Positions 1-12,405 of a DNA stretch of 64,000 nt are shown here, piece after piece. The DNA is from Planotetraspora sp. A-T 1434 (GTDB lineage Bacteria; Actinomycetota; Actinomycetes; Streptosporangiales; Streptosporangiaceae): positions 62,001 to 126,000 of the forward strand of contig NZ_JAOEGB010000003.1 of the NCBI RefSeq assembly GCF_025420585.1, written 5' to 3'. Within the stretch, counting starts at the first letter, position 1; each line of letters starts with the position of its first letter. Made by a program: the position numbers and the translations under genes. The notes under the pieces were generated by a model. It saw nothing but the letters and a program-made list of their open reading frames with translations. It did not search any database and was not told the origin of the DNA.

Positions 1-813
1 CCCGGGTCCGAGCCACTCACGCCGAACTGGAAGCACCTGCCCATCGGCTACCACGGGCGCGCGGGCACCGTCGTCGTCTCGGGCACCCCGGTCGTACGGC
101 CGCGCGGCCAGCGCAAGGCGCCCGGCGAGGACGCGCCGACGTTCGGGCCGACACTGCGGCTGGACATCGAGGCGGAGGTCGGCTTCGTCGTCGGCATGCC
201 CAGCTCGCTCGGGACACCGGTGCCGGCGGCGGACTTCCCCCGGCACGTGTTCGGCGTGGTTCTCGTCAACGACTGGTCCGCCCGCGACATCCAGTCGTGG
301 GAGTACGTGCCGCTCGGACCCTTCCTCGGCAAGTCGTTCGCCACCTCGGTCTCGCCGTGGGTCGTGCCGCTGGAGGCCCTCGCCGCCGCCAGGGTGCCGG
401 GGCCCATCCAGGAGCCGGCGCCCCTGCCGTACCTTCGTGTGGCGGAGCCGTGGGGACTCGATCTGGCACTCGACGTGCGGCTGAACGGCCACACGGTGTC
501 CCGGCCGCCCTACTCGTCGATGTACTGGACCCCCGACCAGATGCTGGCGCACATGACCGCGGGCGGCGCGTCGTTGCGCACCGGCGACCTGTTCGCATCC
601 GGCACCGTCTCCGGGCCGGATCGCGGCGGGCGCGGCTCGCTCATCGAGCTGTCCTGGTCCGGCGCCGAGCCGCTCACCCTCCCCGACGGATCGGTCCGTT
701 CGTTCCTGGAGGACGGTGACACGGTGACCATTACGGCCACCGCCCCGGGCCCTGACGGCACCCGCATCGGCTTCGGCGAGGTCACCGGACGCGTCCTCCC
801 TGCCAGGCCGTAA
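1..813 (+). CDS. Fumarylacetoacetase, 3' part (5' end outside window)
   Basis: The reading frame is open from the first base and ends at TAA 811-813, giving about 270 residues of the C-terminal hydrolase domain. The opening residues contain LPIGYHGRAG, followed by VVVSGTP and RPRGQ, which is the signature start of the fumarylacetoacetase catalytic domain. DIEAEVGFVVG and VLVNDWSARDIQ follow and match the metal-binding core of the FAH superfamily. Known members cleave 4-fumarylacetoacetate to fumarate and acetoacetate, the last step of tyrosine/homogentisate breakdown in the cytosol. An internal ATG at 196 lies inside the conserved domain and is not the start. A homogentisate dioxygenase partner would be expected upstream of the window. 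The family is secure; the substrate is inferred from similarity. Confidence 0.9.
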   Translation, partial: PGSEPLTPNWKHLPIGYHGRAGTVVVSGTPVVRPRGQRKAPGEDAPTFGPTLRLDIEAEVGFVVGMPSSLGTPVPAADFPRHVFGVVLVNDWSARDIQSWEYVPLGPFLGKSFATSVSPWVVPLEALAAARVPGPIQEPAPLPYLRVAEPWGLDLALDVRLNGHTVSRPPYSSMYWTPDQMLAHMTAGGASLRTGDLFASGTVSGPDRGGRGSLIELSWSGAEPLTLPDGSVRSFLEDGDTVTITATAPGPDGTRIGFGEVTGRVLPARP

Positions 814-912
814 GGCTCCTCACGGGGTGACGGGCCGGGGCGGGGTCGGCTATGGATACCGGCAGACCTACGCGGCCTACCTGGAGGGCCGCGACGGCCT
901 GGTGACGGTCTG

Positions 913-1060
913 GCGGAAGTCGAGCTGCTCTACGTCGGCGCGATGTTCCACGACCTCGGGCTGACCGAGACCTTCCGGCGTACGGACCAGCGCTTCGACT
1001 CGACGGCGCCGACGAGGCCCGCCGCTTCCTCACCTCCCACGGCGTACTTCGCCGCGCGGG
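913..1060 (+). pseudogene. Remnant of HD-domain hydrolase, frameshifted
   Basis: Frame 1 reads AEVELLYVGAMFHDLGL and then TETFRRTDQRF, which is the characteristic HD-motif segment of the actinobacterial HD-domain (cyanamide hydratase-like) proteins. Near position 998 the match moves to another frame, where LDGADEARRFLTSHG continues the same family alignment. The N-terminal and C-terminal parts are missing. One frameshift plus truncation on both sides makes this a decayed fragment. It occupies the gap between the fumarylacetoacetase gene and the DJ-1 gene, and I see nothing else in that gap. Confidence 0.6.
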
Positions 1061-1098
1061 AAGCCCCTGTGATCACGGGAAAGACGGCGGGGTACTGA

Positions 1099-1683
1099 TC
1101 AGACCGGTGGTTGTGGGTCGTACTGCATGTTGCGGCGCACCTTGCGGGCGCGTTCGGCACCGGCAAGCCTGGCGACGAGGTGCAGAGCCATGTCGATGCC
1201 GGCCGAGATCCCCGAGGAGGTGACCATGTCTCCGTCGTCGACGAAACGGTCGTCCCGGCGGACCTTGATCGTCGGATCCAGCTCCGCGAGCAGGTCCAGG
1301 CTGCCCCAGTGAGTGGTCGCCGGGCGGCCGGCCAGCAGCCCCGCCGCGGCGTACACCAGCGACCCGGTGCACACGCTCGTCATCAACGGCACCCGCTCCC
1401 GCTGGTCGCGAACCCACGCCAGATGGTCGGCGTCCTTCAGCTGCGGACGGGTTCCGGCCCCGCCCGGATGGACGAGCACGTCCAGCGGCCCCACGTCGGC
1501 GAACCCTCGGTCGGCGTGCAGGGTCAGTCCCTTGGCCGCGCGTACCGGCCCGGCCTCCCTGGCGAACGCCACGAGCTCGGCCTCTTCGGGGCACGCCCGC
1601 GCCCACATTCCGAACACTTCCCACGGCCCGACCGCGTCCAGCTCTTCGACCTGGTCGAAGAGCAAGATTCCGATTCGCGTCAC
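1099..1683 (-). CDS. DJ-1/PfpI family protein (class I glutamine amidotransferase-like)
   Basis: This 194-residue protein begins MTRIGILLFDQVEELDAVGP, the typical first strand and loop of DJ-1/PfpI proteins. SVCTGSLVYAAAGLL carries the nucleophile-elbow cysteine, THWGSLDLL follows, and TSSGISAGIDMALHLV closes the fold. Length and motifs match the group that includes isonitrile hydratase and the amidase-like domains fused to AraC regulators, but no HTH domain is present here. The enzymatic activity cannot be told from sequence. It is probably cytosolic. The gene stands alone, facing the HD remnant, with the small membrane ORF upstream on the same strand. Confidence 0.9.
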   Translation of the reverse strand: MTRIGILLFDQVEELDAVGPWEVFGMWARACPEEAELVAFAREAGPVRAAKGLTLHADRGFADVGPLDVLVHPGGAGTRPQLKDADHLAWVRDQRERVPLMTSVCTGSLVYAAAGLLAGRPATTHWGSLDLLAELDPTIKVRRDDRFVDDGDMVTSSGISAGIDMALHLVARLAGAERARKVRRNMQYDPQPPV

Positions 1684-1729
1684 GCCGCCAGTCTGCCATC
1701 CGCGCGTCCGCCCTGCCGTGGGCGTGTTG

Positions 1730-1849
1730 TCAGCGCAGGAGGAGGTTCAGCAGCACGGTGAGCACGATGGAGGCAATGATCGAGATGGCGATCATGGTCA
1801 GGCATCCCGCGGCACCGCCCACCGGGCGAACTCTGAAGTTACGCGCCAT
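1730..1849 (-). CDS. Small membrane peptide, 39 aa
   Basis: An ATG at 1849 opens a 39-residue ORF ending at TGA 1732-1730. It has a basic N-terminus (MARNFRVRPVGG) followed by one hydrophobic helix, CLTMIAISIIASIVLTVLLN, and ends LLLR. Codon third positions are strongly GC-biased. This layout (basic head, GCLTM, long Ile/Val/Leu helix) is familiar among tiny actinobacterial membrane proteins of unknown role. It starts 167 bases upstream of the DJ-1 gene on the same strand and may be cotranscribed with it. No function can be assigned. Confidence 0.55.
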   Translation of the reverse strand: MARNFRVRPVGGAAGCLTMIAISIIASIVLTVLLNLLLR

Positions 1850-1962
1850 GCTGCCGCCCTACCCCCGGGCGACCCTGCGAACCTCCGGCATTCCGTGCCT
1901 CCCCTCATCGGTTAGCCAGGCGATTCGCGGGTAGGCGAACGGAAGTTCGATGAGGAGGAGTC

Positions 1963-2169
1963 ATGGACCGAGGACCGTTGGAGAAGAACCCGGAGGAGTG
2001 GGCGACCGGCGACGAGCCGATGACCGCGCCGCAGGAGTCCTATCTACACACTCTCGCCAGAGAATCCGGGGAGGATGTCCCGGAGGGCCTCACCAAGGCC
2101 GAGGCGTCCAAGCTCATCGATGAGCTGCGGAGCCGGAGCCAACGCCTCAACCAGGGCGACGACAACTAG
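1963..2169 (+). CDS. DUF3072 domain-containing protein
   Basis: This 68-residue acidic protein has EEWATGDEPMTAPQ, SYLHTLARESGE and LTKAEASKLIDEL, the conserved core of DUF3072. The family is small and widespread in actinobacteria and its function is unknown. A strong ribosome-binding site, AGGAGGAG, precedes the ATG at a good distance. The gene is monocistronic and is followed directly by the 53-nt repeat cluster. Confidence 0.9.
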   Translation: MDRGPLEKNPEEWATGDEPMTAPQESYLHTLARESGEDVPEGLTKAEASKLIDELRSRSQRLNQGDDN

Positions 2170-2171
2170 CA

Positions 2172-2286
2172 GCATGATCACGACCGGAACTCCGCAGGTC
2201 AGGGGGCATGCTGGGGAACCTGCGCATGATCACGACCGGCGACTCCGCAGGCCACGGGGCATGTCCGGGAACCCGTGCATGATCAC
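2172..2286. repeat. Intergenic repeat, two ~53-nt units delimited by GCATGATCAC
   Basis: The 10-mer GCATGATCAC occurs at 2172, 2224 and 2277, so the periods are 52 and 53 nt. The DNA between the boundaries is also conserved: after the boundary both units read on through CGACCGG, an ACTCCGCAGG-type core, a GGGGCATG and a GGGAACC. The third boundary overlaps the TGA stop of the ROK kinase gene. A diverged relative lies at 33295-33357 on the other strand, and a single boundary lies at 37392. Confidence 0.75.
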
Positions 2287-3257
2287 GGCCGGGGAGGGGG
2301 CAGGTGCGGTTCTTGTACGGCTGCCGCCGCGCCGACGAGGCCGGTGTCGGAACCCAGGGCGGCCGGGAGGATCTCGATGCCATGGGTGAACGTCAGGGTC
2401 GCGTGGGCGCGCACCGCCTCGCGGAGAGGATCGAGCAGGACGGCCCCCGACTGCGCGACACCCCCGCCGACGACCACCACCCGGATGTCGGTCACCGCCG
2501 CGGTGGTGGCGACGGCGACGGCGAGGGCGTCGGCCGCCCGCTGGAACGCGGCGACGGCGACGGCGTCCCCTCGCGTGGCCGACGCCGCGACGTCGGCCGC
2601 GGTGGGAACCATGTCGATTGATGCGCCGGTTCCGTCGGCGGAGGGGCTCCAGCCGTTCCGAAGCGCCCAGCGGGTGATGGCCGGTCCGCTGGCGATGGTC
2701 TCCACGCAGCCACGGGCGCCGCACGGGCAGGGCTCTCCGTTGGGGTCCACGACGATGTGCCCCACATGACCGGCGTTTCCGCTCGGTCCCTGATGCACCC
2801 GGCCTCCGAGGACAAGCCCGCCTCCGATGCCGGTGGAGACGGTGACGCACAGCGCGTCCGGCCTGCCGCGCGCCGCGCCGTACCGGTGCTCGGCGGCGGC
2901 GATGGCGACGCCGTCCCCGATCAGCCGCACCCGGAGCGAGCCGGCGAGCTCGGCCACCCGGTCGAGGAGGGGGAAGTCCCGCCACGCCGGCACGTTGACC
3001 GGGCTGACCGTTCCGCTGTGGACGTCCACCGGGCCCGCGCTGCCGATGCCGACCGCCTCGACGGAGGGCCACTCCGGCAGCCCCATGAGGTCGGCGAGGG
3101 CGCCGGCTACCGCGCCCATGACCGTCTCGGCGGGCGCATCGGCGGGAGTGGGGCGGACGGCACGCCGCAGCACCGTGCCGTCCGCCGCCACGATTCCGGC
3201 GGCGATCTTCGTGCCGCCGAAGTCGATCGCGGCGACGAGCCGGCCGTCAAGCGCCAT
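2283..3257 (-). CDS. ROK family sugar kinase (glucokinase-like)
   Basis: The 324-residue protein starts with the ATP-binding loop AIDFGGTKIAAGIV and has STGIGGGLVLGGRVHQG, GNAGHVGHIVVDP with the metal-binding His, and the zinc cluster CPCGARGCVE. Together these define ROK kinases, which phosphorylate glucose, mannose, N-acetyl sugars and similar substrates in the cytosol. There is no N-terminal HTH, so it is an enzyme rather than a ROK repressor. It is the last gene of the leftward glycan operon and overlaps the preceding dehydrogenase gene by 11 bases. Its likely job is phosphorylating a hexose released by the locus glycosidases; the exact sugar is unknown. Confidence 0.92.
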   Translation of the reverse strand: MALDGRLVAAIDFGGTKIAAGIVAADGTVLRRAVRPTPADAPAETVMGAVAGALADLMGLPEWPSVEAVGIGSAGPVDVHSGTVSPVNVPAWRDFPLLDRVAELAGSLRVRLIGDGVAIAAAEHRYGAARGRPDALCVTVSTGIGGGLVLGGRVHQGPSGNAGHVGHIVVDPNGEPCPCGARGCVETIASGPAITRWALRNGWSPSADGTGASIDMVPTAADVAASATRGDAVAVAAFQRAADALAVAVATTAAVTDIRVVVVGGGVAQSGAVLLDPLREAVRAHATLTFTHGIEILPAALGSDTGLVGAAAAVQEPHLPPPRP

Positions 3258-4356
3258 CGGGGGCTTTCTCCGCCCGGGCTTCGCCTCCGGGGGTCAGGCC
3301 GTCCAGCGCGAGCAGCCTGGTCACCGCCTGCTGCGCGGTCACGATGTCCTCCAGTGCCCCCGGCACGCCCGTGAGAGGCGGCACACCGGAGGTCACCATG
3401 GCGTGGAAGGCCGCGAGCTCCCGCTCGAAGGACGGGGTGACGTCACCGAACGCCAGGCTGCCCTCGGCGCTCACGTCGGTGAGCAGGGTGGACGCGCCCA
3501 GCAGGTACGGCGTGGGGAAGACCACCTCGAACGTGCCGGTCGCGTGGTGCACGGCCACGGTCTCCCGGTAGGCGGGGTAGTCCTCCAGGTAGTGCCAGTG
3601 GATGGCGTAACGACCACCGGCCCGCAGCGGTCCCGCCATCTCGACCGAGCGCCCGCCCGGTCCCGGCCAGGTCGTCACGTGATCGACGTCGGCGGCCCCA
3701 CCGGCGAGCAGGCGCAGCAGCGACAGGTCGTGGCAGATGCTGTTGAGGATGGTCATGTAGAGCCCCCGCGCCTGTGGAGGAGCGTCCCCGATGGCGGCGC
3801 GGATCAGCTCGTCCTCCCCCGTCCGCAGCCTGCCGATCACCTCGGCGGGCACGTCGGCGGGCGGCGCGGGGAGCCGCGCGAAGGCCAGCTGCGAGCTGTC
3901 GCTCGGGTGTAGGACGGTCACCTGGATGGCGCGCACGTCGGCGGGCCGTCCGGCGGCCCGCTGGACGGCGGGGTCGTACTGCTTCATGTACCCGACCATC
4001 AGCCGGGGCCGCTCGGGATCCTCCAGCTCGGCGATCTCGGCCGCCTCGGCGCGCGTGTACGCCAGGGGCTTCTCGCACAGGACGGCGTAGCCCCGCTTGA
4101 GCGCGTCCACGACCACGCGGCCGTGCGAGCCGGAGGTGAGCACAATCACCGCGTCGAAGCCGCCCGCGTCGAGCATCTCCGTCACGTCGGTGTAGCGCCC
4201 GGCCACGCCGTACCTGTCGGCCATCCGCGCGGTCAGCGACTCCGACAGGTCGCAGAGGGCGACCACCTCGAACAGGTCGCCGCGCCGCTCCAGCAGGGGA
4301 AGGTGGACCGTCTGCGCGATGACGCCGAGCCCGGCCACCGCGACCTTGAGCCTCAC
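3247..4356 (-). CDS. Gfo/Idh/MocA family oxidoreductase
   Basis: This 369-residue NAD(P)-dependent dehydrogenase has the N-terminal Rossmann loop VAVAGLGVIAQTVHLPLL. The family motif CEKPLAYT follows near residue 93, and ILNSICHDLSLLRLL carries the catalytic-type His-Asp. Family members oxidise hydroxyls of sugars, cyclitols and glycosides, sometimes as the first step of oxidative deglycosylation. It starts with GTG at 4356, overlapping the upstream TIM-barrel stop as GTGA, and overlaps the ROK gene downstream. That packing implies translational coupling. With the IolE-like and IolD genes nearby, a role in cyclitol or keto-glycoside oxidation is likely. Confidence 0.9.
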   Translation of the reverse strand: MRLKVAVAGLGVIAQTVHLPLLERRGDLFEVVALCDLSESLTARMADRYGVAGRYTDVTEMLDAGGFDAVIVLTSGSHGRVVVDALKRGYAVLCEKPLAYTRAEAAEIAELEDPERPRLMVGYMKQYDPAVQRAAGRPADVRAIQVTVLHPSDSSQLAFARLPAPPADVPAEVIGRLRTGEDELIRAAIGDAPPQARGLYMTILNSICHDLSLLRLLAGGAADVDHVTTWPGPGGRSVEMAGPLRAGGRYAIHWHYLEDYPAYRETVAVHHATGTFEVVFPTPYLLGASTLLTDVSAEGSLAFGDVTPSFERELAAFHAMVTSGVPPLTGVPGALEDIVTAQQAVTRLLALDGLTPGGEARAEKAPDGA

Positions 4357-5213
4357 AGGCCCACACCCTTCAGGAACTCGCGGTTGGCCCGCTGGTCGGC
4401 GAGGATCGCGCCGAGGTCCTGGCCGGTGGCGGGGTGGTCCTGCTCGATCACGATCCAGCCTTCGTAGCCGACCTCGCGGAGGGCGTCGGCGAACCCGGCG
4501 ATGTCCACCTCGCCCTGCCCCAGCGCGGGGAAGCAGCCGTTGGCCACCGCCGTGGTCAGGTCGCCGCCCTGGGCGAGGACCGTACGGCTGGCGTCCTTGA
4601 TGTGGACCTGGGTCACCCGGTCCGACCAGGCCCTGAGCGCGGCGACGGGGTCGCCCCCGGCGAGCCAGAGGTGGCCGGTGTCGAGGCAGATCCCGACGTC
4701 GGTGAGCTCAAGGAGCTTCTCCACGTCGGCCGCGGTCTCCACGTCGGTGCCGAGGTGGTAGTGGAAGGCCGGTTCGAGACCCGCCTGGCGGCACACGTTG
4801 GCCGCGATCTGCACCCGCGCGGCGAACTCCGGCCAGGCCTCGTCGGGGATCCCGGGGGCGAGGCCGCCGGGCTTGGCGAACCTGGCGATGTTGCTCGGGC
4901 ACGCCAGCGTCGGCCTGGGGGCGAAGCGCGGGTCGTCCACGGGCACGCTCGTGAACGCCTCCAGCGCCGCCCGCAGCCCGGCGAGGTCGGCCTCGAACCC
5001 GTCTGCGTCGCCGTACCTCAGGTCCACCCAGCCGCCCGCCAGCCCGAGCCCGGCCCGCGCGAGATCGTCGGAGGGCAGGAAACCGATGGGGCCGGAGTCG
5101 ACTCCGTCGTATCCGGCCTCGGCCATCCCGGCGAGCAGCTCGCCCGGGCCGATGAGGTCGGTGTTGCGGCTGTAGATCCCGAAGTTCACGGGAGCGCTGG
5201 CCACCCGCGTCAT
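4353..5213 (-). CDS. Sugar phosphate isomerase/epimerase, IolE-like TIM barrel
   Basis: This is a 286-residue xylose-isomerase-like TIM barrel. Metal-ligand segments include EPAFHYHLGTDVET, VGICLDTGHLWLAGG, RVTQVHIKDA and GWIVIEQDHP. The last segment resembles the C-terminal end of inosose dehydratases (IolE) and related 2-keto-inositol enzymes. I placed the start at ATG 5213. A TTG at 5225 is better spaced from GGAGAAG and would add four residues. A much longer frame runs upstream to 5945 but overlaps the GH2 gene and is not used. Inosose dehydration or keto-sugar epimerisation is the most likely activity, inferred from IolD at the other end of the locus. Confidence 0.88.
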   Translation of the reverse strand: MTRVASAPVNFGIYSRNTDLIGPGELLAGMAEAGYDGVDSGPIGFLPSDDLARAGLGLAGGWVDLRYGDADGFEADLAGLRAALEAFTSVPVDDPRFAPRPTLACPSNIARFAKPGGLAPGIPDEAWPEFAARVQIAANVCRQAGLEPAFHYHLGTDVETAADVEKLLELTDVGICLDTGHLWLAGGDPVAALRAWSDRVTQVHIKDASRTVLAQGGDLTTAVANGCFPALGQGEVDIAGFADALREVGYEGWIVIEQDHPATGQDLGAILADQRANREFLKGVGL

Positions 5214-5239
5214 CGTGACTGCCAAGAGACTTCTCCGAT

Positions 5240-9064
<3,825 letters not shown>

Positions 9065-9065
<1 letters not shown>

Positions 9066-10039
9066 TACGCCGCCTCCTTCTCGCGGCGCTGCACGAGGCG
9101 CCAGTTGAGGGCGGTGAACAGCAGGATGACCAGGAAGACGGCCCAGGCGATGGCCGCGCCGTACCCGTAGTCGTTGTTGCCGAAGGCCTCGCGGTAGAAG
9201 TACAGGATCGCCGTGAGGCCCGCCTGGCCCGGCCCGCCGGAGTCTGGGTTGATGGAGGCGTTGCCGCCGAACAGGACCTGCGGCTCGGTGAAGGTCTGCA
9301 TACCGTTGATCGTCGAGACGACCACGGTGAACAGAATGATCGGCCGGAGCTGCGGGATGGTGATCCTGAAAAAGGTCTGCACCGGCCCCGCACCGTCGAT
9401 CTTGGCGGCCTCGTACATCTCGGTGGGAATCGCCTGCAAGCCGGCGAGATAGATGATCGCGTTGTAGCCGGTCCACTGCCAGGTGATGAGGAAGGCGATG
9501 ACGAGTTTGATCGTCCACTCGTTGGTCAGCCACGGCACCGCGCCGATGTGCAGCCAGCCCAGGACGACGTTCACCAGGCCGAAGTTGGTGCTGAAGACCG
9601 CGCCGAAGAAAATCGCGATCGCCACGATCGAGGTGACGTTGGGGATGAAGTAAGCGATCCGGTAGACCGACGTGAACCGGACGTTGGAGTTCAGCAGGAC
9701 CGCGATCACCAGCGACAACATCAACATCGGGACCGTGGACAGGATCCAGATGACGAAGGTGTTGTACAGCGACAGCCAGAACGTGGAGTCCTTGATCAGG
9801 AACTGGAAGTTCCGCAGGCCCACGAATGTCATGTCCCCCACGCCGTCCCAGCGCTGGAACGCCAGGTACAGCGAGAACAGCACCGGCACCAGCGAGAACA
9901 CGAGGAACAACAGGTAGAACGGCGAGATCGCGAGGTACTGAGGCCAGTACGTTCTCAGCACGCCCTTCCGGCCCGCCGCCGGCGCGTGGCGGGCCTTCGG
10001 AGCGGCCGCGGCGCGGGTGGCCGTCACCTCAGTTCCCAC
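9065..10039 (-). CDS. Carbohydrate ABC transporter permease (MalF type)
   Basis: The 324-residue protein has a cytosolic N-terminus rich in Ala and Arg (about 25 residues), then six hydrophobic helices starting at YLAISPFYLLFLVFSLVPVL. The EAA loop reads YEAAKIDGAGPVQTFFRITI. It is the heteromeric partner of the adjacent MalG-type permease for oligosaccharide import. The stop is shared with the next gene start (TAGTG), and the 3' end of the solute-binding protein gene overlaps its start by 11 bases. Confidence 0.94.
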
Positions 10040-11303
10040 CCTGGCGATCGGCGATCTCCTTCGCCTTGCTCACCGCGTCGGACCAGGCGCTGTCGGGGTT
10101 CTTGCCCTTCGTCCAGACGTTCAGCAGCTCGTTGATGAAGGGCGCGGACACCGCCGCGTCCGCCGGCGCCTCGTACTGGACCGGGATCTTCTGGGCGGCG
10201 TCGCCGAAGACCTCGATGGTCTTCTGGCCCCCGAAGTACGGGTCGGGCGCGGTCAGCGCGGGCAGCGCGTACGCCGACGGGCTGGACGGGAAGAGGGCGG
10301 CGTCGGTGAAGCCGCGGGCCTGGTTCTCGGGGCTGAGGAGCCACGTGATGATCTGGAACGCCAGCTGCGGGTTGCGGGACTCCTTGGGAATCGCCAGGAA
10401 CGAGCCGCCGTAGTTCGCCGGGCCGCCCGGCATGGCGGCCACCCGCCACTTGCCCTCGCTGTCGGGCATGTTCGACTTCATGTCCAGCGCGCGCCAGGCG
10501 GCGCCCAGGATGGACGGCGTGGTGCCCTTGGCCGCGACCGCGAACAGGTCCTGGTCGTTGGCGGCGTACGGCGCGGCGATCCCGAGCTGGATCGGCTTGA
10601 CCGAGAGGTCCCACGCCCGGCGGACGTGGTCCTGGTCGCCGATGAACTTGCCGCTCTCGTCGATGAAGCGCTTGGCCCCCTGGCCGACCACGAACTGGAA
10701 GATCCCCGTGGGGTCCTGGACCATGAAGGTCCCGGAGACGGCGTTCTTCAGCTTCTGGCCGGCGGCGTAGTAGTCCTCCCAGGTGGACATGGCCGCCGCC
10801 ACGTCCTCCGGCTTCTCGGGCAGGCCGGCCTTGGCGAAGACGTCCGGGCGGTAGAACATCGCGGTCGGGCCGATGTCGATCGGGAAGCCGATCAGCTTGC
10901 CGTCCTTCGTGGAGCCCTTCTTCCACTTCCACGTCACGAACTGCGACGCGAGCTTGTCCGCCCCCAGCGTGTTGAGGTCGATGAACCGGTTGGCCTGGAC
11001 CAGCAGGGAGGCGATGTCCTCGCCCTTGATGCCGGTGATGTCGGGGACGAACCGGCGGCCGTTCAGCGTGGTCACGAGCTTCTGCTTGAAGTCGCCGCCG
11101 ATGACCGACGGCTTCAGCTTCGTCTGCGTGAAGTGCTTCACCGCGTCCGCGACGACCTTGTCGCTGAGGCCCCCACCCCAGTACCAGAGCGTCAGCTCCT
11201 TGGCGTCCGCCCCGGAACCGGAGCCCGAGCCGCACGCGGCCAGCGCGGCGGAACCGGCGGACAGGAGGGCGGCCTGCAGAAGCCTTCTCCGGGAGAGTTC
11301 CAT
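10029..11303 (-). CDS. Extracellular solute-binding lipoprotein, sugar ABC transporter
   Basis: This is a 424-residue family 1 solute-binding protein. The N-terminus MELSRRRLLQAALLSAGSAA is a twin-arginine-like lipoprotein signal, and LAACGSGSGSG supplies the lipobox cysteine and flexible tether. The mature part has ELTLWYWGG, IDIGPTAMFYRPDVF, MSTWEDYYAAGQKL and an AAMPGGPANYGGSFLAIP hinge segment typical of sugar-binding lobes. I chose ATG 11303 because everything upstream in that frame overlaps the kinase gene. It captures the glycan outside the membrane and delivers it to the two permeases encoded immediately downstream. Confidence 0.94.
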   Translation of the reverse strand: MELSRRRLLQAALLSAGSAALAACGSGSGSGADAKELTLWYWGGGLSDKVVADAVKHFTQTKLKPSVIGGDFKQKLVTTLNGRRFVPDITGIKGEDIASLLVQANRFIDLNTLGADKLASQFVTWKWKKGSTKDGKLIGFPIDIGPTAMFYRPDVFAKAGLPEKPEDVAAAMSTWEDYYAAGQKLKNAVSGTFMVQDPTGIFQFVVGQGAKRFIDESGKFIGDQDHVRRAWDLSVKPIQLGIAAPYAANDQDLFAVAAKGTTPSILGAAWRALDMKSNMPDSEGKWRVAAMPGGPANYGGSFLAIPKESRNPQLAFQIITWLLSPENQARGFTDAALFPSSPSAYALPALTAPDPYFGGQKTIEVFGDAAQKIPVQYEAPADAAVSAPFINELLNVWTKGKNPDSAWSDAVSKAKEIADRQGGN

Positions 11304-11314
11304 ATCAGGGCCTT

Positions 11315-12253
11315 TCACTGAGGGATGACATCCGAGAGGAATGCGTAGTCGCGGCGGAGATCCGGGTCGGTGACCTCCTGCCACCAGCGGGCGATCCCGG
11401 TCCAGCCGGGGGCCGCCATGGACCCGCCGATGCCCTGCACCGAGAGCGCGGCGGACAGGTTGGCGAACCGCAGCCGGTCGGCGAGCGGCCACCCGGCCAG
11501 CGTGGCGGCGACCAGGCTCGCACCGAACACGTCGCCGGCACCGGTCGGGTCGATCGCGTCCACGGAGAGCCCCGGGACGCGGGCGGACTCGCCCGTGGTG
11601 GCGTCGACGGCGAGCACGCCCTCGACGCCGCAGGTGACGACCGCCAGCGGCACCAGCTCCCCCAGCTTTGCCAGGGCGGCTTCGGGGGTGTCGGTGCGGG
11701 TGTAGCTCATCGCCTCGTACGCGTTGGGCATGAAGGCGTGGCACCCGGCGAGCTGGTCGAGCACGTCGGGCGACCATTCCTGCGACGGGTCCCAGCCGAG
11801 GTCGGCGAAGACCAGACCACTGGCCTGAACCGGTCCGGCCTCCAGGTGGACGATCGACGCGCGGGCCGTCGGAGGCTCGCCGAGCAGTTCGTCCGGGGTT
11901 CCCGGCGGCTCCGCGCCGTGGGTCACCAGCGCCCGGTCTCCCTGGTAGGCCAGCGAGACGGTCACCGGCGTGCTCCAGCCGGCGAGGCGCCGCGACGGCG
12001 ACAGGTCGACGCCTTCGGCCTCAAGGGTGTCCCAGCAGTGGCGGCCGTAGGAGTCGTCTCCGAAAGCGGCCGCCAGCGATGTGCGCAGTCCGAGCCGTCC
12101 GAGTGTGACGGCGAAGTTGGCGATGCCGCCGGGTCCCGACGCCATGCCACTGGTCCACGTCTCGGTGCCCAGCTTGGGCGCGTCCTCCAACCCGGTGAAG
12201 ACCAGGTCGTAGAACAGCAGCCCTGACAGGAACACGTCAACGTCTGCGCTCAT
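11315..12253 (-). CDS. PfkB family carbohydrate kinase
   Basis: The 312-residue kinase has an N-terminal substrate lid (SGLLFYDLVFTGLED), the GGIANFAVTLGRLG signature and the C-terminal ATP/anion-hole motif DPTGAGDVFGASLV with the catalytic Asp. It is the first gene of the leftward operon and lies 11 bases upstream of the solute-binding protein gene. PfkB members phosphorylate fructose, ribose, 2-keto-gluconate or 5-dehydro-2-deoxygluconate (IolC). Because the locus also carries IolD and an IolE-like protein, an IolC-like role is a reasonable guess, but the sequence does not prove it. Confidence 0.92.
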   Translation of the reverse strand: MSADVDVFLSGLLFYDLVFTGLEDAPKLGTETWTSGMASGPGGIANFAVTLGRLGLRTSLAAAFGDDSYGRHCWDTLEAEGVDLSPSRRLAGWSTPVTVSLAYQGDRALVTHGAEPPGTPDELLGEPPTARASIVHLEAGPVQASGLVFADLGWDPSQEWSPDVLDQLAGCHAFMPNAYEAMSYTRTDTPEAALAKLGELVPLAVVTCGVEGVLAVDATTGESARVPGLSVDAIDPTGAGDVFGASLVAATLAGWPLADRLRFANLSAALSVQGIGGSMAAPGWTGIARWWQEVTDPDLRRDYAFLSDVIPQ

Positions 12254-12405
12254 GCGGCTTTACCCACCTTATGAGAATAATGAACTGATTTGGCCGTATC
12301 TAACCAACCGAGTACGCAGGATCGTGCACCCATGAGCAGTGCTTTAGCAAGAGGCTGACCGAAAATGCTCGAATCGACCTATGGCGGTGAGCGACTTTGC
12401 GCGCT
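12254..12405. promoter_or_regulatory. Divergent control region of the glycan locus
   Basis: These 152 bases separate the divergent kinase/transporter operon from the DeoR operon and are visibly richer in A+T than the flanks (for example around 12270-12300). Both promoters and the DeoR operator should lie here. TTATGAGAATAA at 12273-12284 is a small inverted repeat (TTAT/ATAA), and GACCGAAAATGCTCGAATCGACC around 12358-12378 is a repetitive CGA-rich element. Neither matches a site I can name with certainty. Confidence 0.45.

Noticed and set aside
2172-2286. Repeat cluster as a CRISPR array
   Set aside because: The sequence between the 10-base boundaries is itself conserved, unlike spacers, and no cas genes are present.
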